Positions 27,985 to 37,207 of a DNA stretch of 64,000 bases are shown here, piece by piece. This DNA is from Roseomonas sp. (GTDB lineage Bacteria > Pseudomonadota > Alphaproteobacteria > Acetobacterales > Acetobacteraceae). A model generated the notes under the pieces. It was not told the DNA's origin. It did not search any database and saw nothing but the letters and a program-made list of their open reading frames with translations. The stretch is from positions 40,013 through 104,012 of the forward strand of contig JADCGA010000026.1 of NCBI GenBank assembly GCA_020249265.1, given 5' to 3'. A program made the translations under genes and the position numbers. The number at the start of each line of letters is the position of its first letter. The stretch's first letter is position 1.

Positions 27985-29376
27985 ATGAGCGCGCCTGTCC
28001 CTTCGCTTGCGGAAGCCTCGGCTGGCATTGCCGCTGGCACGCTTTCCCCGGTTGCGCTGACGGAAGCCGCACTCGCGCGCATCGCAGCACTTGATCCCAA
28101 GCTGAACGCCTTCATCACCGTCACGGCGGATCGCGCGCGCCGCGTGGCGGCAGCCGCCGAGGCTGAGATCAAGGCCGGCAAAAGGCGCGGGCCTTTGCAT
28201 GGCATTCCTTATGCGCTCAAGGATATCTATGATGTAGCGGGGGTGCGCACCACGGCGCATTCCAAGCTGCTGATTGATAATGTGCCGCGCGAAGACGCTG
28301 CCACCACCGCCAAGCTGGAAGCGGCGGGGATGGTGTTGCTCGGCAAGCTTTCCACGCATGAATTTGCGCGCGGCGGGCCGACTGATGCGCTGCCCTTCCC
28401 CAATGCGAAGAACCCTTGGAACGCCGCGCATTTCGCCGGCGGGTCAAGCAGCGGTTCCGGCGTTGCGGTTGCGTCTGGCATGGTGGGGCTTGCCATGGGC
28501 AGCGATACGGCGGGGTCCATCCGCCTGCCTGCCACGTTTTGCGGCATTGTCGGACTGAAGCCGACCTATGGCGTGATCAGCCGACGCGGTGTGGTGCCAC
28601 TATCCTTCACGTTGGATCATGCCGGGCCGCTGACACGTACGGTGGAAGATTGCGCGCTGGCGATGCAGGCGCTGGCCGGGCATGATCCGGGCGATCCGGG
28701 TTCGGCGCATGAAGCCGTGCCTGATTACAGCATGGATTTGCGCAAAGGTGTGGCAGGGCTGACCATCGGGCGGGCGCGCGCTTACGATATTGAAGCGGGC
28801 GTGGATGCGGAAATGATGGCAGCCGTGGATGCGGCGGCCGAGAAATGGCGCGCGCTGGGGGCGACGATTGTTGATGTCGTGCTGCCCAGCAAGCGGCGCA
28901 TGGATGCCTGCATCCAAACCATTCTGATCGCGGAAGGTTTCGCCATTCATGGTGAATGGCTCCGCACTCGCCCGCAGGATTATGGCCGCGTCACGCGCGA
29001 ACGCCTGATGATGGGCGCTTTCGTCACGGGCGGTGAATATGTCCAGGCGCAGCGCCTGCGCCGCATCATCACGGCTGAGGTGGATGCGGTGCTGGCCGGC
29101 TGTGATGCAATTCTATGCGCGGGCAATCCCACCGCTGCGCCGCGCGTGGTGGATGTGGATGAGGGGCCGTTCCGCCGATCCCACCCGATCACCGGCCCCT
29201 TTAACGCCACCGGCCATCCGGCACTGGCGCTGCCTTGCGGCTTTGGCGCTTCCGGCCTGCCGCTTGGGTTGCAATTGATCGGGCGGAGTTACGGGGAAGC
29301 CATGCTTTTCAGGATCGCGCAGGCTTATGAAGGGGCAGCGGGGTGGATGGCGCGGCGCCCTGAAGTGGAGGGATGA
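27985..29376 (+). CDS. AtzE/GatA-like amidase
   Basis: A 463-residue amidase-signature enzyme that hydrolyses amide bonds. The Ser-cisSer-Lys triad is Lys79 (YALKDIYDV), Ser154 (AGGSSSGSG) and the nucleophile Ser178 (DTAGSIRLP). The AtzG-like gene immediately upstream indicates the AtzE-type group, which works as a GatCA-like complex on compounds such as carboxybiuret. The actual substrate is not known. It overlaps the MFS carrier gene by 4 bases (ATGA), so uptake and hydrolysis are likely coupled. Confidence 0.9.
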   Translation: MSAPVPSLAEASAGIAAGTLSPVALTEAALARIAALDPKLNAFITVTADRARRVAAAAEAEIKAGKRRGPLHGIPYALKDIYDVAGVRTTAHSKLLIDNVPREDAATTAKLEAAGMVLLGKLSTHEFARGGPTDALPFPNAKNPWNAAHFAGGSSSGSGVAVASGMVGLAMGSDTAGSIRLPATFCGIVGLKPTYGVISRRGVVPLSFTLDHAGPLTRTVEDCALAMQALAGHDPGDPGSAHEAVPDYSMDLRKGVAGLTIGRARAYDIEAGVDAEMMAAVDAAAEKWRALGATIVDVVLPSKRRMDACIQTILIAEGFAIHGEWLRTRPQDYGRVTRERLMMGAFVTGGEYVQAQRLRRIITAEVDAVLAGCDAILCAGNPTAAPRVVDVDEGPFRRSHPITGPFNATGHPALALPCGFGASGLPLGLQLIGRSYGEAMLFRIAQAYEGAAGWMARRPEVEG

Positions 29377-30506
29377 AAGCCGCGACTCTCACCGCGCTTT
29401 CCGGCACGGCGGCAACCTGCACCGGGATCGGGCTTGCGCGCTTTGCCTATGTGCCGCTGTTTCCGGCGATGGTGGCGGCGGGTTGGGTGGATGGCGCGGA
29501 AGCGGGCTTGCTCGGCGCGCTTAATCTCACAGGCTATCTGATTGGCGTCGGTGGCGTGCGGGCGCTGGCGCGGCGGGTTTCCGTGCCGCGCGCGCTGGAT
29601 ATGGGCATGGCGTTCGCGGTGCTCGCTTTCGCCGCCTGTGCTTGGCATGGGGGGCTGGCTTGGCTCGGCTTTTGGCGCTGCCTGGCGGGGATTTCGGGAG
29701 GCATGTTGATGGGCCTTGCCGGGCCTTCGGTGCAGGCGGTGACACCACCGGAACGCAGGGGCCGCGCCGGGGGCATGGTGCTGTTTGGTGTCGGCGGCGG
29801 CATCACGCTTGGCGCCGTGCTGGTGCCGGTCCTGCTGCAAGGTGGCGTGGCGCTCGCCTGGCTTGGCCTGGCCGCTGTTGCGATGGTGCTTTGGATGGCC
29901 ATGCGCCCGCATTGGCCGCGCCCGCCTGCGGCGGAAACCGCCCCGGAAGGCCGCGCCCCGCCGGCCTATGGGATCATCATCGCCTATGCGCTGTCAGGTG
30001 CCGGGCTGGTGCCGCCAATGCTCTACCTTTCTGACCTTGCGGCGCGGGGCAGGGGGCTTGGGGTTGAACTTGGTGCCGGCATGTGGGTGTTGTTTGGTCT
30101 GGGCTGCATCAGCGGCGCGCTTCTGGGGGGCAGGGCAGTGGACCGCTGGGGTGGGCGTTTCGCCATTTTCCTTTGGATGATCATCCAAAGCGCGGCGCTG
30201 GCGCTGGCCCTGCCTCAGGCGCTTTGGGTGCTGGTGCCGCTTGGCCTGGTTTCGGGCCTTGCCGCGCTTGGCATCACCACCGTTGCCTTGGCGGCAGCAC
30301 GCGAAAGGGCCGGCGCGCTTGCCGGCGTGATTTGGGTGCGCGTAACGGCAGGCTTTGCCGTGGCGCAGGCCTTGGCGGGTTTTGCCCTGGCGGCGCTTTT
30401 CCGTGCCACTGATGAAAGCCACGCCGCTGTATTTGCGGCGGGGCTGGTGCTGTCACTCGCGGGCTTGGTGGTGGCCTGGGCTGATTGGCGCTGGCGCTGG
30501 AACTGA
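29373..30506 (+). CDS. YbfB/YjiJ-type MFS transporter
   Basis: A 377-residue inner-membrane carrier. It opens with the group's hallmark GTAATCTGIGLARFAYVPLF in the first membrane segment, and has about 12 segments. Other landmarks are GLLGALNLTGYLIG and a GGRAVDRWGGRFAIF loop between the halves. It is translationally coupled to the amidase and probably moves the amidase substrate or product. Its stop abuts the convergent deacylase stop. Confidence 0.88.
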   Translation: MKAATLTALSGTAATCTGIGLARFAYVPLFPAMVAAGWVDGAEAGLLGALNLTGYLIGVGGVRALARRVSVPRALDMGMAFAVLAFAACAWHGGLAWLGFWRCLAGISGGMLMGLAGPSVQAVTPPERRGRAGGMVLFGVGGGITLGAVLVPVLLQGGVALAWLGLAAVAMVLWMAMRPHWPRPPAAETAPEGRAPPAYGIIIAYALSGAGLVPPMLYLSDLAARGRGLGVELGAGMWVLFGLGCISGALLGGRAVDRWGGRFAIFLWMIIQSAALALALPQALWVLVPLGLVSGLAALGITTVALAAARERAGALAGVIWVRVTAGFAVAQALAGFALAALFRATDESHAAVFAAGLVLSLAGLVVAWADWRWRWN

Positions 30507-31961
30507 TCAGGCCCGCCCACGCGTGACCAGGCGGCCCGGCTTTTCGCCCGTCGCACCCTTGCCCGCGACAAAGGTGGAAACACCATTGGCCCAGACTTCC
30601 TCAATCCCCGCGCTTTCCTGCTTAGGGTTCTCAAAAGTGGCGCGGTCAATCACCGTATCGGGGTCGAACATCACCAAATCCGCATAGGCACCTTCACGGA
30701 TCACGCCGCGATCCACCATGCCAAAAATTGCCGCCGGGCGACCGGTCATTTTGTGGACCGCAGTCTCCAGGCTGAACAGCCGCAATTCGCGCGCATAAAG
30801 CCCCAGCACGCGCGGGAAGGTGCCCCAAAGCCGCGGATGCGGATGCGCATCATGCGGAATGCCGTCTGAGCCAATCACGGACATGGGATGCGCCATGATG
30901 CGGCGCACATCGGCCTCATCCATCTGAAAGGTGATCTGGCCGGCGGGCAGCAGCCGTTCAGCCGCCATGCGGATATCCGTATTCCAGCCGCGCGCAATGT
31001 CGGACAAGTATTTGCCAGCCATTTCCGGATGCGGCACGGACCAGGTGATCATCACCTTCACATCATCGCGCAGCCGGTCGGGCATCAGCACGGTGGACCC
31101 CGCCGGATAGGGATAGACGTCAAAGCAGACTTCCTGGCTTTGCGCATAGGCATCAATCAGCGCCAGCGTCTGATTGGACCGCCCGTAATTCTCCGGCATC
31201 GAACATTTGTGATGGCTGATCCAAACCGGACAGCCGACACGATCACCGATCTTCAGCGTTTCTTCGATGGAAGCGCAAACGCGATCCGCCTCATCACGCA
31301 TATGCGTCACGTAAATGCCGCCATAGGCGCGCAAAGGTTCTGCAACCGCGATCACTTCCTCGGTCGTCGCATGCATATTCAGCGGATAGTATAGCCCCGT
31401 CGAAAAACCCGATGCACCTTCGGCCAAGGATTGCTTCACGCGCAGCCGCATGCGTTCAATCTCGCCATCATTGGCAACGCGCATCACATCGCCATCCATG
31501 GCTTCCACGCGCATGGTCTGGTGGCCGACCAGCGCATAGGTATTCACTTCCGAGCCCTGTTTTTTCAGCTCATGCGCGTAATCGCCGAAACTATCGAAGC
31601 GCCACCAGCCATCTTCGCCAATCAGGTCAAGCGGCGGCGGTGGGCGCTTGGTGAAACGCGCGGGCGAAAGGCTGACACCGCAATTGCCGACCACCACAGT
31701 TGTCACACCCTGGCTGATCTTGCAGGTCATGCAGGCGGGCCCACACAGCACGGCGCGGTCATCATGCGTGTGACTGTCAATGAAGCCAGGGGCCACCGCT
31801 TTCCCGCCCGCGATCACTTCCCGGTCCGCGCTGGCGCCGCCCAGATCACCCACCGCGACAATCCGATCACCTGATACACCAATATCACCCCGACGGCTTG
31901 CGGCACCTGTACCATCAATGATGGTCGCATCGCGGATGATCATATCGCAGCGGAGAGCCAT
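30507..31961 (-). CDS. N-acyl-D-amino-acid deacylase family amidohydrolase
   Basis: A 484-residue metal-dependent amidohydrolase. The metal-binding FIDSHTHDDRAVL follows a beta-sandwich start (IIRDATIIDGTG). VVVGNCGVSLSP and EGASGFSTGLYYP are typical of D-aminoacylase-like proteins. HHK (WISHHKCS) supplies further ligands, and IGSDGIPHDAHPHPR carries the catalytic Asp. The ATG at 31961 (MALRCDMIIRD) is chosen over a longer frame. The family hydrolyses N-acyl-D-amino acids, so it could feed on D-amino acid derivatives, together with the racemases nearby. Confidence 0.92.
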   Translation of the reverse strand: MALRCDMIIRDATIIDGTGAASRRGDIGVSGDRIVAVGDLGGASADREVIAGGKAVAPGFIDSHTHDDRAVLCGPACMTCKISQGVTTVVVGNCGVSLSPARFTKRPPPPLDLIGEDGWWRFDSFGDYAHELKKQGSEVNTYALVGHQTMRVEAMDGDVMRVANDGEIERMRLRVKQSLAEGASGFSTGLYYPLNMHATTEEVIAVAEPLRAYGGIYVTHMRDEADRVCASIEETLKIGDRVGCPVWISHHKCSMPENYGRSNQTLALIDAYAQSQEVCFDVYPYPAGSTVLMPDRLRDDVKVMITWSVPHPEMAGKYLSDIARGWNTDIRMAAERLLPAGQITFQMDEADVRRIMAHPMSVIGSDGIPHDAHPHPRLWGTFPRVLGLYARELRLFSLETAVHKMTGRPAAIFGMVDRGVIREGAYADLVMFDPDTVIDRATFENPKQESAGIEEVWANGVSTFVAGKGATGEKPGRLVTRGRA

Positions 31962-32057
31962 GGCGCATTCCTGGGCTAGGCAGTTGTAAGGTAAAGGATC
32001 ATGACCCAGAGCCGGGCAGGAGGGAACCCCCAACCCAATGGATCAGCCCATGGAGCC

Positions 32058-34508
32058 TTACCGCTGCGGCGCAGGTTTGGCCGGGGGTGCCGCCAGGGCC
32101 ATTGCCTTTTCGGTGCCAAGCAGGATTTCGGCAAACCTCATGATGTCATGGCGTTGCAACCCCCCGCCATCAAGCGCGTTGAGGATGGCTTTGATCTTTG
32201 CGGAATGACTAATCTGCAGATTGTCGAACGCTTGAAAGCGTCCGGCACGGCGACCGGCCTCCTCCAGGCGCCTCAGCGCCCGGGCTAAAATTTCAATATT
32301 GAGGACAACGGCAGCACGGCGCTTGGCATTCGGCTCATGCAGAGCAGGCAGAAATTGTCGATTGATGATCTGTTGAGTGGCCTCCTTGATTACTGAACCG
32401 ATGTTATCTAGCAGCGGAGCAAAGATTTTCTGCTGATCCTTGATGCGTCCACGGGATGCGATTTCGAATTCGCTTAGCAGGGCGACATATTCCTCGGCGA
32501 TTTGCGCCGCGCGCACGGGGTCTTCGGAGGGTAGGGTCGGCAAGGGGTTTCGTTGCAATGCCTGAAGAGTTTCATCGATAATGCTGACAGCGACCCCCGA
32601 GATCCGAGTCGCAGTTGACAGTACCGAACTGGGGCTCTGCGCGCGGTCTAGTAGGCTTGCCACAGCCAAGCTGAACGCGGCTTGCCCCTCCTCCGCGGGT
32701 CCCTTGAGCGCGGCCATGACCAATTCTGGAGACGGTCCGGAGAAGGAGGCCAGCTTCGCTTCCCAAATCCCATCCGCGTGCCGCCAAATGCTGGCCACCA
32801 GATCAAGCAATTGCCTGGTTGCTGCCGCATCAAGCCCGATACTCGGCAAGCCTTGGGGGAATGACAGGGTCGCCGAAACACGTGCGGCTTCGGCCCAAAG
32901 GGCGCGGCCTTCTGAGTCAACCTGCAAGACATCAAAGAAATTGCGACCGCCGAGTTTGGCCGAAATCTGCTGTACCTCCGGTCCCAGCACTTCTCGGAGT
33001 GCATCTGCAATCGGCTGCAGGGCGGGGCGCGGTAACTTCGCGCTACCAGCGCGCCATTCATTCATAGGCACCACCGCGCCATCAAAGGGTAAGAACAGTA
33101 TACGCGTGAAAGTGACAGGGCGTGGTGGCCTCAGGAGCTTCAACCTGGGGCGTGCGGCTTCGATGATCGGATCAAGCATGGCGCGCGCAGGTACGGCTTC
33201 CAGAATCGCAACGACCTGTCGCAATACCGAATCGGTAGCAAGGGAGGTCCGCTGGGAAATGCGCGAAAGCGCGTCCGCACCATCATTGCCGTCATGACCA
33301 GCTTGGGTGAGGGAGCGCCTGGACTGCACCAGATCGGCTTCACGTAGCTTCTTGGCTTCAGCGGCAAGGGATGCGTCATGCTTACCAGTCAGGAGCGTCT
33401 CGTTCCGGGCGATGAATTCCAAGGGGCGAAGGCGCCGCCAGTCCATACTCCTGGGGCCGGCAGCCTCTTCCTGGCGAATCTTCGATGCACCATCAGGAAA
33501 ACCGCTCCAACCTTCCACTTCCTTCGGCAGGCTCGGCACCAAATCACTCATTTCCCAAAAGCAGGCTTCCCGATCAGAGGGTTCCGATTGTCGCCATAAG
33601 GCGATGATGATATCCCAACCATCAAGCAACCATTGTGGGCGGGTGACGCGCCGCAGAACCGCTGCCTGATCGCGCTGCCATGCACGCAGAAGGATCGTGG
33701 TATCCTCGATCACCAGATCAAGTTCGCTCATCGCCGCCTGAGCGCAGATTAGGGAAAGCTTTGCCTTACGTAACAGGAATTCTGCCCGAAACCCACGCGC
33801 GCTGTTGCGGCGAGGGGCGAGCCACTGCTCAAGCTCGGTAATAAAGGATTGCAGGTCGGCCACTGCTCTTCGGTTGTGGCCGGTCACAGAATCGTTTCGC
33901 TTGCAGAGAGGCATTAAAACGCTGGCCAAGGCCTCCAGCGCCGCCTCAACCGCCTCAACAGTCATGGAAAAGCGCTTGGCGATGCGCGCCACTGCCTTGC
34001 CGATACGTGGACGCAGGTAAAGCAGACTTTCCTGTTCCGGGGGCACCTTTGCCTCGGCGTGCAATTCGGTGCGACGAATCAAGTCAGTCAGCAGCAGAAA
34101 GAACATGCGGCGCCGCGCATTGGAATCAGCCGCCTTTTGTTCGTCTGCCCAAGCCATGGCAGCCCGGCCCCGCCACCCTTCAAGGGCAACGCTGATCATT
34201 GCCTCCCGCAGCCTGTCCGGGGAAATTTCGGGTATGGCTTGGAGTTTTTTCCAGAGCTCTTTGTCATGCGCCGTAAGCCAGGGCGTACGTAGGAATTGCG
34301 CCTCCGACAAGGTCATTGGCCCCGACTCTCCCGCAAGGCAGCTCAGAGTCACATGGGGCTGAGCACCCGGGAGGGCGCGGCTGACGCAGGCACCGAACAA
34401 TTGCGGTGTAGTGAACGCTACGACAACCCCGCGTTCCGCAAAGCCAGCCGGATCGCCTTTACTCTGCCGTCCCGGGACTGAGGGGGGGGAATTGCCGCTT
34501 CCTGACAT
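32058..34508 (-). CDS. Tandem paralogue 1 of an unrecognised ~800-residue family
   Basis: An 816-residue protein of unknown function, without signal peptide or membrane segments. It is the most diverged of four adjacent paralogues. The shared blocks are ERGVVVAFTTPQLFGA (about residues 25-40), QWLLDGWDIIIALW, DWRR...EFIARNETL, LRPPRPVTFTRILFLPFDGA, IWRHADGIW, and the C-terminal EILARALRRLEEAGRRAG and EILLGTE. The NPSGG motif of the others is missing. Codons 7-9 (TCC CCC CCC) form a C8 tract on the coding strand, so a one-base slip would shift the frame at once. Last gene of the series. Confidence 0.85.
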   Translation of the reverse strand: MSGSGNSPPSVPGRQSKGDPAGFAERGVVVAFTTPQLFGACVSRALPGAQPHVTLSCLAGESGPMTLSEAQFLRTPWLTAHDKELWKKLQAIPEISPDRLREAMISVALEGWRGRAAMAWADEQKAADSNARRRMFFLLLTDLIRRTELHAEAKVPPEQESLLYLRPRIGKAVARIAKRFSMTVEAVEAALEALASVLMPLCKRNDSVTGHNRRAVADLQSFITELEQWLAPRRNSARGFRAEFLLRKAKLSLICAQAAMSELDLVIEDTTILLRAWQRDQAAVLRRVTRPQWLLDGWDIIIALWRQSEPSDREACFWEMSDLVPSLPKEVEGWSGFPDGASKIRQEEAAGPRSMDWRRLRPLEFIARNETLLTGKHDASLAAEAKKLREADLVQSRRSLTQAGHDGNDGADALSRISQRTSLATDSVLRQVVAILEAVPARAMLDPIIEAARPRLKLLRPPRPVTFTRILFLPFDGAVVPMNEWRAGSAKLPRPALQPIADALREVLGPEVQQISAKLGGRNFFDVLQVDSEGRALWAEAARVSATLSFPQGLPSIGLDAAATRQLLDLVASIWRHADGIWEAKLASFSGPSPELVMAALKGPAEEGQAAFSLAVASLLDRAQSPSSVLSTATRISGVAVSIIDETLQALQRNPLPTLPSEDPVRAAQIAEEYVALLSEFEIASRGRIKDQQKIFAPLLDNIGSVIKEATQQIINRQFLPALHEPNAKRRAAVVLNIEILARALRRLEEAGRRAGRFQAFDNLQISHSAKIKAILNALDGGGLQRHDIMRFAEILLGTEKAMALAAPPAKPAPQR

Positions 34509-34631
34509 GATCCTGGATTATCGTTACTGCCATTCGTTTCATGGTCGTGAAACACAACCACTGCAACGTTAGGGCATCTTCATCATTTCTCCAAGGGCCT
34601 TTGCACAAAATGTCCCAGTCCTTCGGGGGGC
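34509..34631 (-). promoter_or_regulatory. Spacer upstream of paralogue 1 with short inverted repeat
   Basis: This 123-base gap is less GC-rich than its surroundings. It contains GTTTCA-TGGTCG-TGAAAC (34536-34553), a 6-bp hairpin, and CACAAAATGTC (34604-34614). The same 11-mer occurs in the spacer upstream of paralogue 2 (37172-37182) in the same orientation. Together these may be promoter or operator elements. I could not assign -35 and -10 boxes. Confidence 0.35.
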
Positions 34632-37094
34632 TCATGCAAGAAAGCCGAGGCCTGCTTCCGGTCCCAACAAAATTTCTGCCAAACGCGCAAGGTCCAATCT
34701 CGTCATTCCGCTCGGCTCCAGCGCGCCTTGCGCTGCCCCAAGCGCCGCAGAGATACGCGCCGCGGCGCCATTATAGCCGTGATCAAGACCGTGGCGTCGG
34801 CCGATACTCTCAATGCGCCGTAAGGCACGTGCTTGGGCTTCCATAGCCAGGATGGCTTCCGGCGTGGCTGAGGTGCAGAAGGCCGGCAATTGGCGGAGGA
34901 TGTGGGTTTCAAGCCCTTCTTCATAAGCGAGGCGGCAGGTCACCTCAGCTTCCTGGCGCAACTGCACAAGGCGCGCGGCGCGGCGCGGGTTGCGTGTGGC
35001 AGGCGCGTTTTCCAGATCCTGGAAGGCTCTTCCGAAGGATTCGGCAAAGGCGGCGGCGGTGATGAGATCCTCGCTCGGTAAATGAACCCGTGCCCTTTCC
35101 AGCCAATCATCCACGGCCGCATCGGCGATAATGCCCGCTTTGTCGGATAATCTGGCCGCTTCCCTGGCGACCTGGCCCGGGCTTGTTGCCTTTTGCATCA
35201 AGGTCGCCAGCGCCATGCCGAAGGCGGGCGAATTTTCGCCGGCCATGGGGGAAAGCGCCGCGCGCACCGCTTCATCCGGCGGCCCCCAGCCGGCAAGCTG
35301 GAGGGCTGCCCAAAGCGGGCCGGCATGCTGCCAAATGCCGGCAGCAAGTTGGACCAAAGGCACGAAGTCATCGCCGCGCAGGCCAGTGCGCTCCCAGCGG
35401 GGACCTGGCCTGAGGTCTGGCGCGAGCCGCGCGGCTGCCCCCCAGAGGATTCGGCCGGCACGATCAACCGCAGCGATGTCATGAAAGGATTTTCCATTAA
35501 AGGAAGCTTCAAGCTGTTCTGCCTCAGCGCCCATGGCCAGGCGCAAAGCCTCGGCTATGGCGGGCAGCGCGATTCGCGGCAGCCTAGCATCGCCCTTTTG
35601 CCAATCCCGATTATCTGAGATGGCCCCGTCGAGAGGCAGAAACAGCAGGCGGGTAAACTGCAGGCTGCGCGATGGCCTGATCTGTCTAAGCCTGGGGCGC
35701 GCCGCATCAAGCAGGCGATCAGCTTCGGAACGATCGGGCAGACGATCAAGAATTTCGATGACCTGCGCCAGGGCCATATCCGACGCGGACGCCAAGGCGT
35801 GAATCAAGTGACGTGTTTCAGCGAATTGGTTCCTGCCCCGCCCTGTATCCTTTCCCCCGCTGCCACTCACCTTGTCCGCCGCCTGCCTGAGACCACTTAT
35901 TGAATTGTTGTTTGCCGGGCGGGCGACGCCCGCTCTCTTGATGATGACGGGTTTGCCGCGTGACTTGCCAGCGCTAAAGGCCAGGTTTTCATTGCGTGCA
36001 ATCATGTCAATTACGCGCCCGCTCCGCCAATCCTCAAATTGGCGGACGATTCTGAGCTTTCGTCTTTCCTGCGCCATGTCAGGCGCGAGACCGAGCCATC
36101 CAATGGACTCCTTCGGCAGGATTGGCGCGAGCATCGCCATTTCCATCATGGCGGCGCTCCTTTCAGAAGCATTGGCTGCATTCCAGATGCCGAGAATCGC
36201 GTCCCATCCATCCAGCAGCCAATCAAGCCGTGACAATTCCTGAAGAATATCCGGCCTGTCCCGATGCCATGCGTGAATGGCCGCGTGGGTATCGCCAATC
36301 AGCGCGTCAAATTGCTCGGCCGCCTTGAGCGACCCTTCAAGGGTCAGCTGCAGCGACTGCTCAACCAAAGTGGCTGACCCGGAATCCAGATGCGCCGGCA
36401 GGTCGCTCCGCCATGTTTCTATCGAGTCTGCAAGGGATTGAAGCTCCCAAATCACCCGGCGTGAGGGTGCCAAATCATTGTCTTGAGGCATGCCAAAGCC
36501 GTTGAAAGCCCTGGCCAATTCCTCAAGTGCTGCGGCCACGGCCTCGGTAGTCATGCGCAGATGTTGCGCGCAGGCCATCACTGCGCGTTGGCCGCGCATG
36601 GCCACTTGGCGTGGGTCATCCATTTCCGGTGCCGGACGAGCAGGGTGTGGCCCTTCCATTTGTTTGATAAGGCCAAGCAATAATCCAAAATTGATACGCT
36701 TGGCGCGGTCTTCGCGTGCCTGACGTGCCTGATTAACCGCCATCATGGCCGCGCGCCCGGCATGACCCTCAAGTGCTGCAGTTTCGGCTGCTTCCCGAAC
36801 GACCGCCGGCGTGAGAATGGTCTCGTTGCGCAGTAAATGCCAAAGCCTGCGATCATGCAGCGTTGGGGTGCAGATTTCGGGGATGGAGGCCCATGGCAAG
36901 ATATAGACCCCATCTCCGCCTGAAGGATTTGGGATCAATACCTCAAGGCCCTCTCGCTCTTGCTGAGGCCTCGCGCGCGCCCCAAGCAAAATGGGTGTTG
37001 TGAAAGGTACATTCACACCACGCTCGGTGAAGGTCGCCGGCTCGTAGAGGTTCGGGCTTAGACGTTGAAAGTCATATGCAGGGTATGTCGACAC
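34632..37094 (-). CDS. Tandem paralogue 2 of an unrecognised ~800-residue family
   Basis: An 820-residue protein of unknown function from a GTG start. Its blocks are FTERGVNVPFTTPILLGARA (22-41), PNPSGGDGVYILPW (55-68), DWLLDGWDAILGIW (291-304), FEDWRSGRVIDMIARNENL (353-371), a low-complexity Gly/Asn/Arg linker (about 376-425), SLQFTRLLFLPLDGA (477-491) and GIWQHAGPLW (586-595). It ends with the RALRRIESIGRRHG helix and AEILLGPEAG. Mostly helical by eye, probably cytoplasmic. It is closest to paralogue 4 in the N-terminal block. The gene is separated from its neighbours by 113 and 123 bases. Confidence 0.87.
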   Translation of the reverse strand: MSTYPAYDFQRLSPNLYEPATFTERGVNVPFTTPILLGARARPQQEREGLEVLIPNPSGGDGVYILPWASIPEICTPTLHDRRLWHLLRNETILTPAVVREAAETAALEGHAGRAAMMAVNQARQAREDRAKRINFGLLLGLIKQMEGPHPARPAPEMDDPRQVAMRGQRAVMACAQHLRMTTEAVAAALEELARAFNGFGMPQDNDLAPSRRVIWELQSLADSIETWRSDLPAHLDSGSATLVEQSLQLTLEGSLKAAEQFDALIGDTHAAIHAWHRDRPDILQELSRLDWLLDGWDAILGIWNAANASERSAAMMEMAMLAPILPKESIGWLGLAPDMAQERRKLRIVRQFEDWRSGRVIDMIARNENLAFSAGKSRGKPVIIKRAGVARPANNNSISGLRQAADKVSGSGGKDTGRGRNQFAETRHLIHALASASDMALAQVIEILDRLPDRSEADRLLDAARPRLRQIRPSRSLQFTRLLFLPLDGAISDNRDWQKGDARLPRIALPAIAEALRLAMGAEAEQLEASFNGKSFHDIAAVDRAGRILWGAAARLAPDLRPGPRWERTGLRGDDFVPLVQLAAGIWQHAGPLWAALQLAGWGPPDEAVRAALSPMAGENSPAFGMALATLMQKATSPGQVAREAARLSDKAGIIADAAVDDWLERARVHLPSEDLITAAAFAESFGRAFQDLENAPATRNPRRAARLVQLRQEAEVTCRLAYEEGLETHILRQLPAFCTSATPEAILAMEAQARALRRIESIGRRHGLDHGYNGAAARISAALGAAQGALEPSGMTRLDLARLAEILLGPEAGLGFLA

Positions 37095-37207
37095 ACCCGG
37101 CGTTTTTGCATGAAATGCTTAAGAATTACGCAACGCGAGCCTGATGGGTGTCCGACCGGAAATCATGAAAACACAAAATGTCAATGTCACGTCCGCAATG
37201 TTAACAT
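37095..37207 (-). promoter_or_regulatory. AT-richer spacer upstream of paralogue 2
   Basis: A 113-base gap visibly richer in A and T than the coding DNA around it. It contains AATCATGAAAACACAAAATG, including the 11-mer CACAAAATGTC (37172-37182) shared with the spacer before paralogue 1. It probably carries a separate promoter for paralogue 2, but no convincing -35/-10 pair was identified. Confidence 0.35.
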
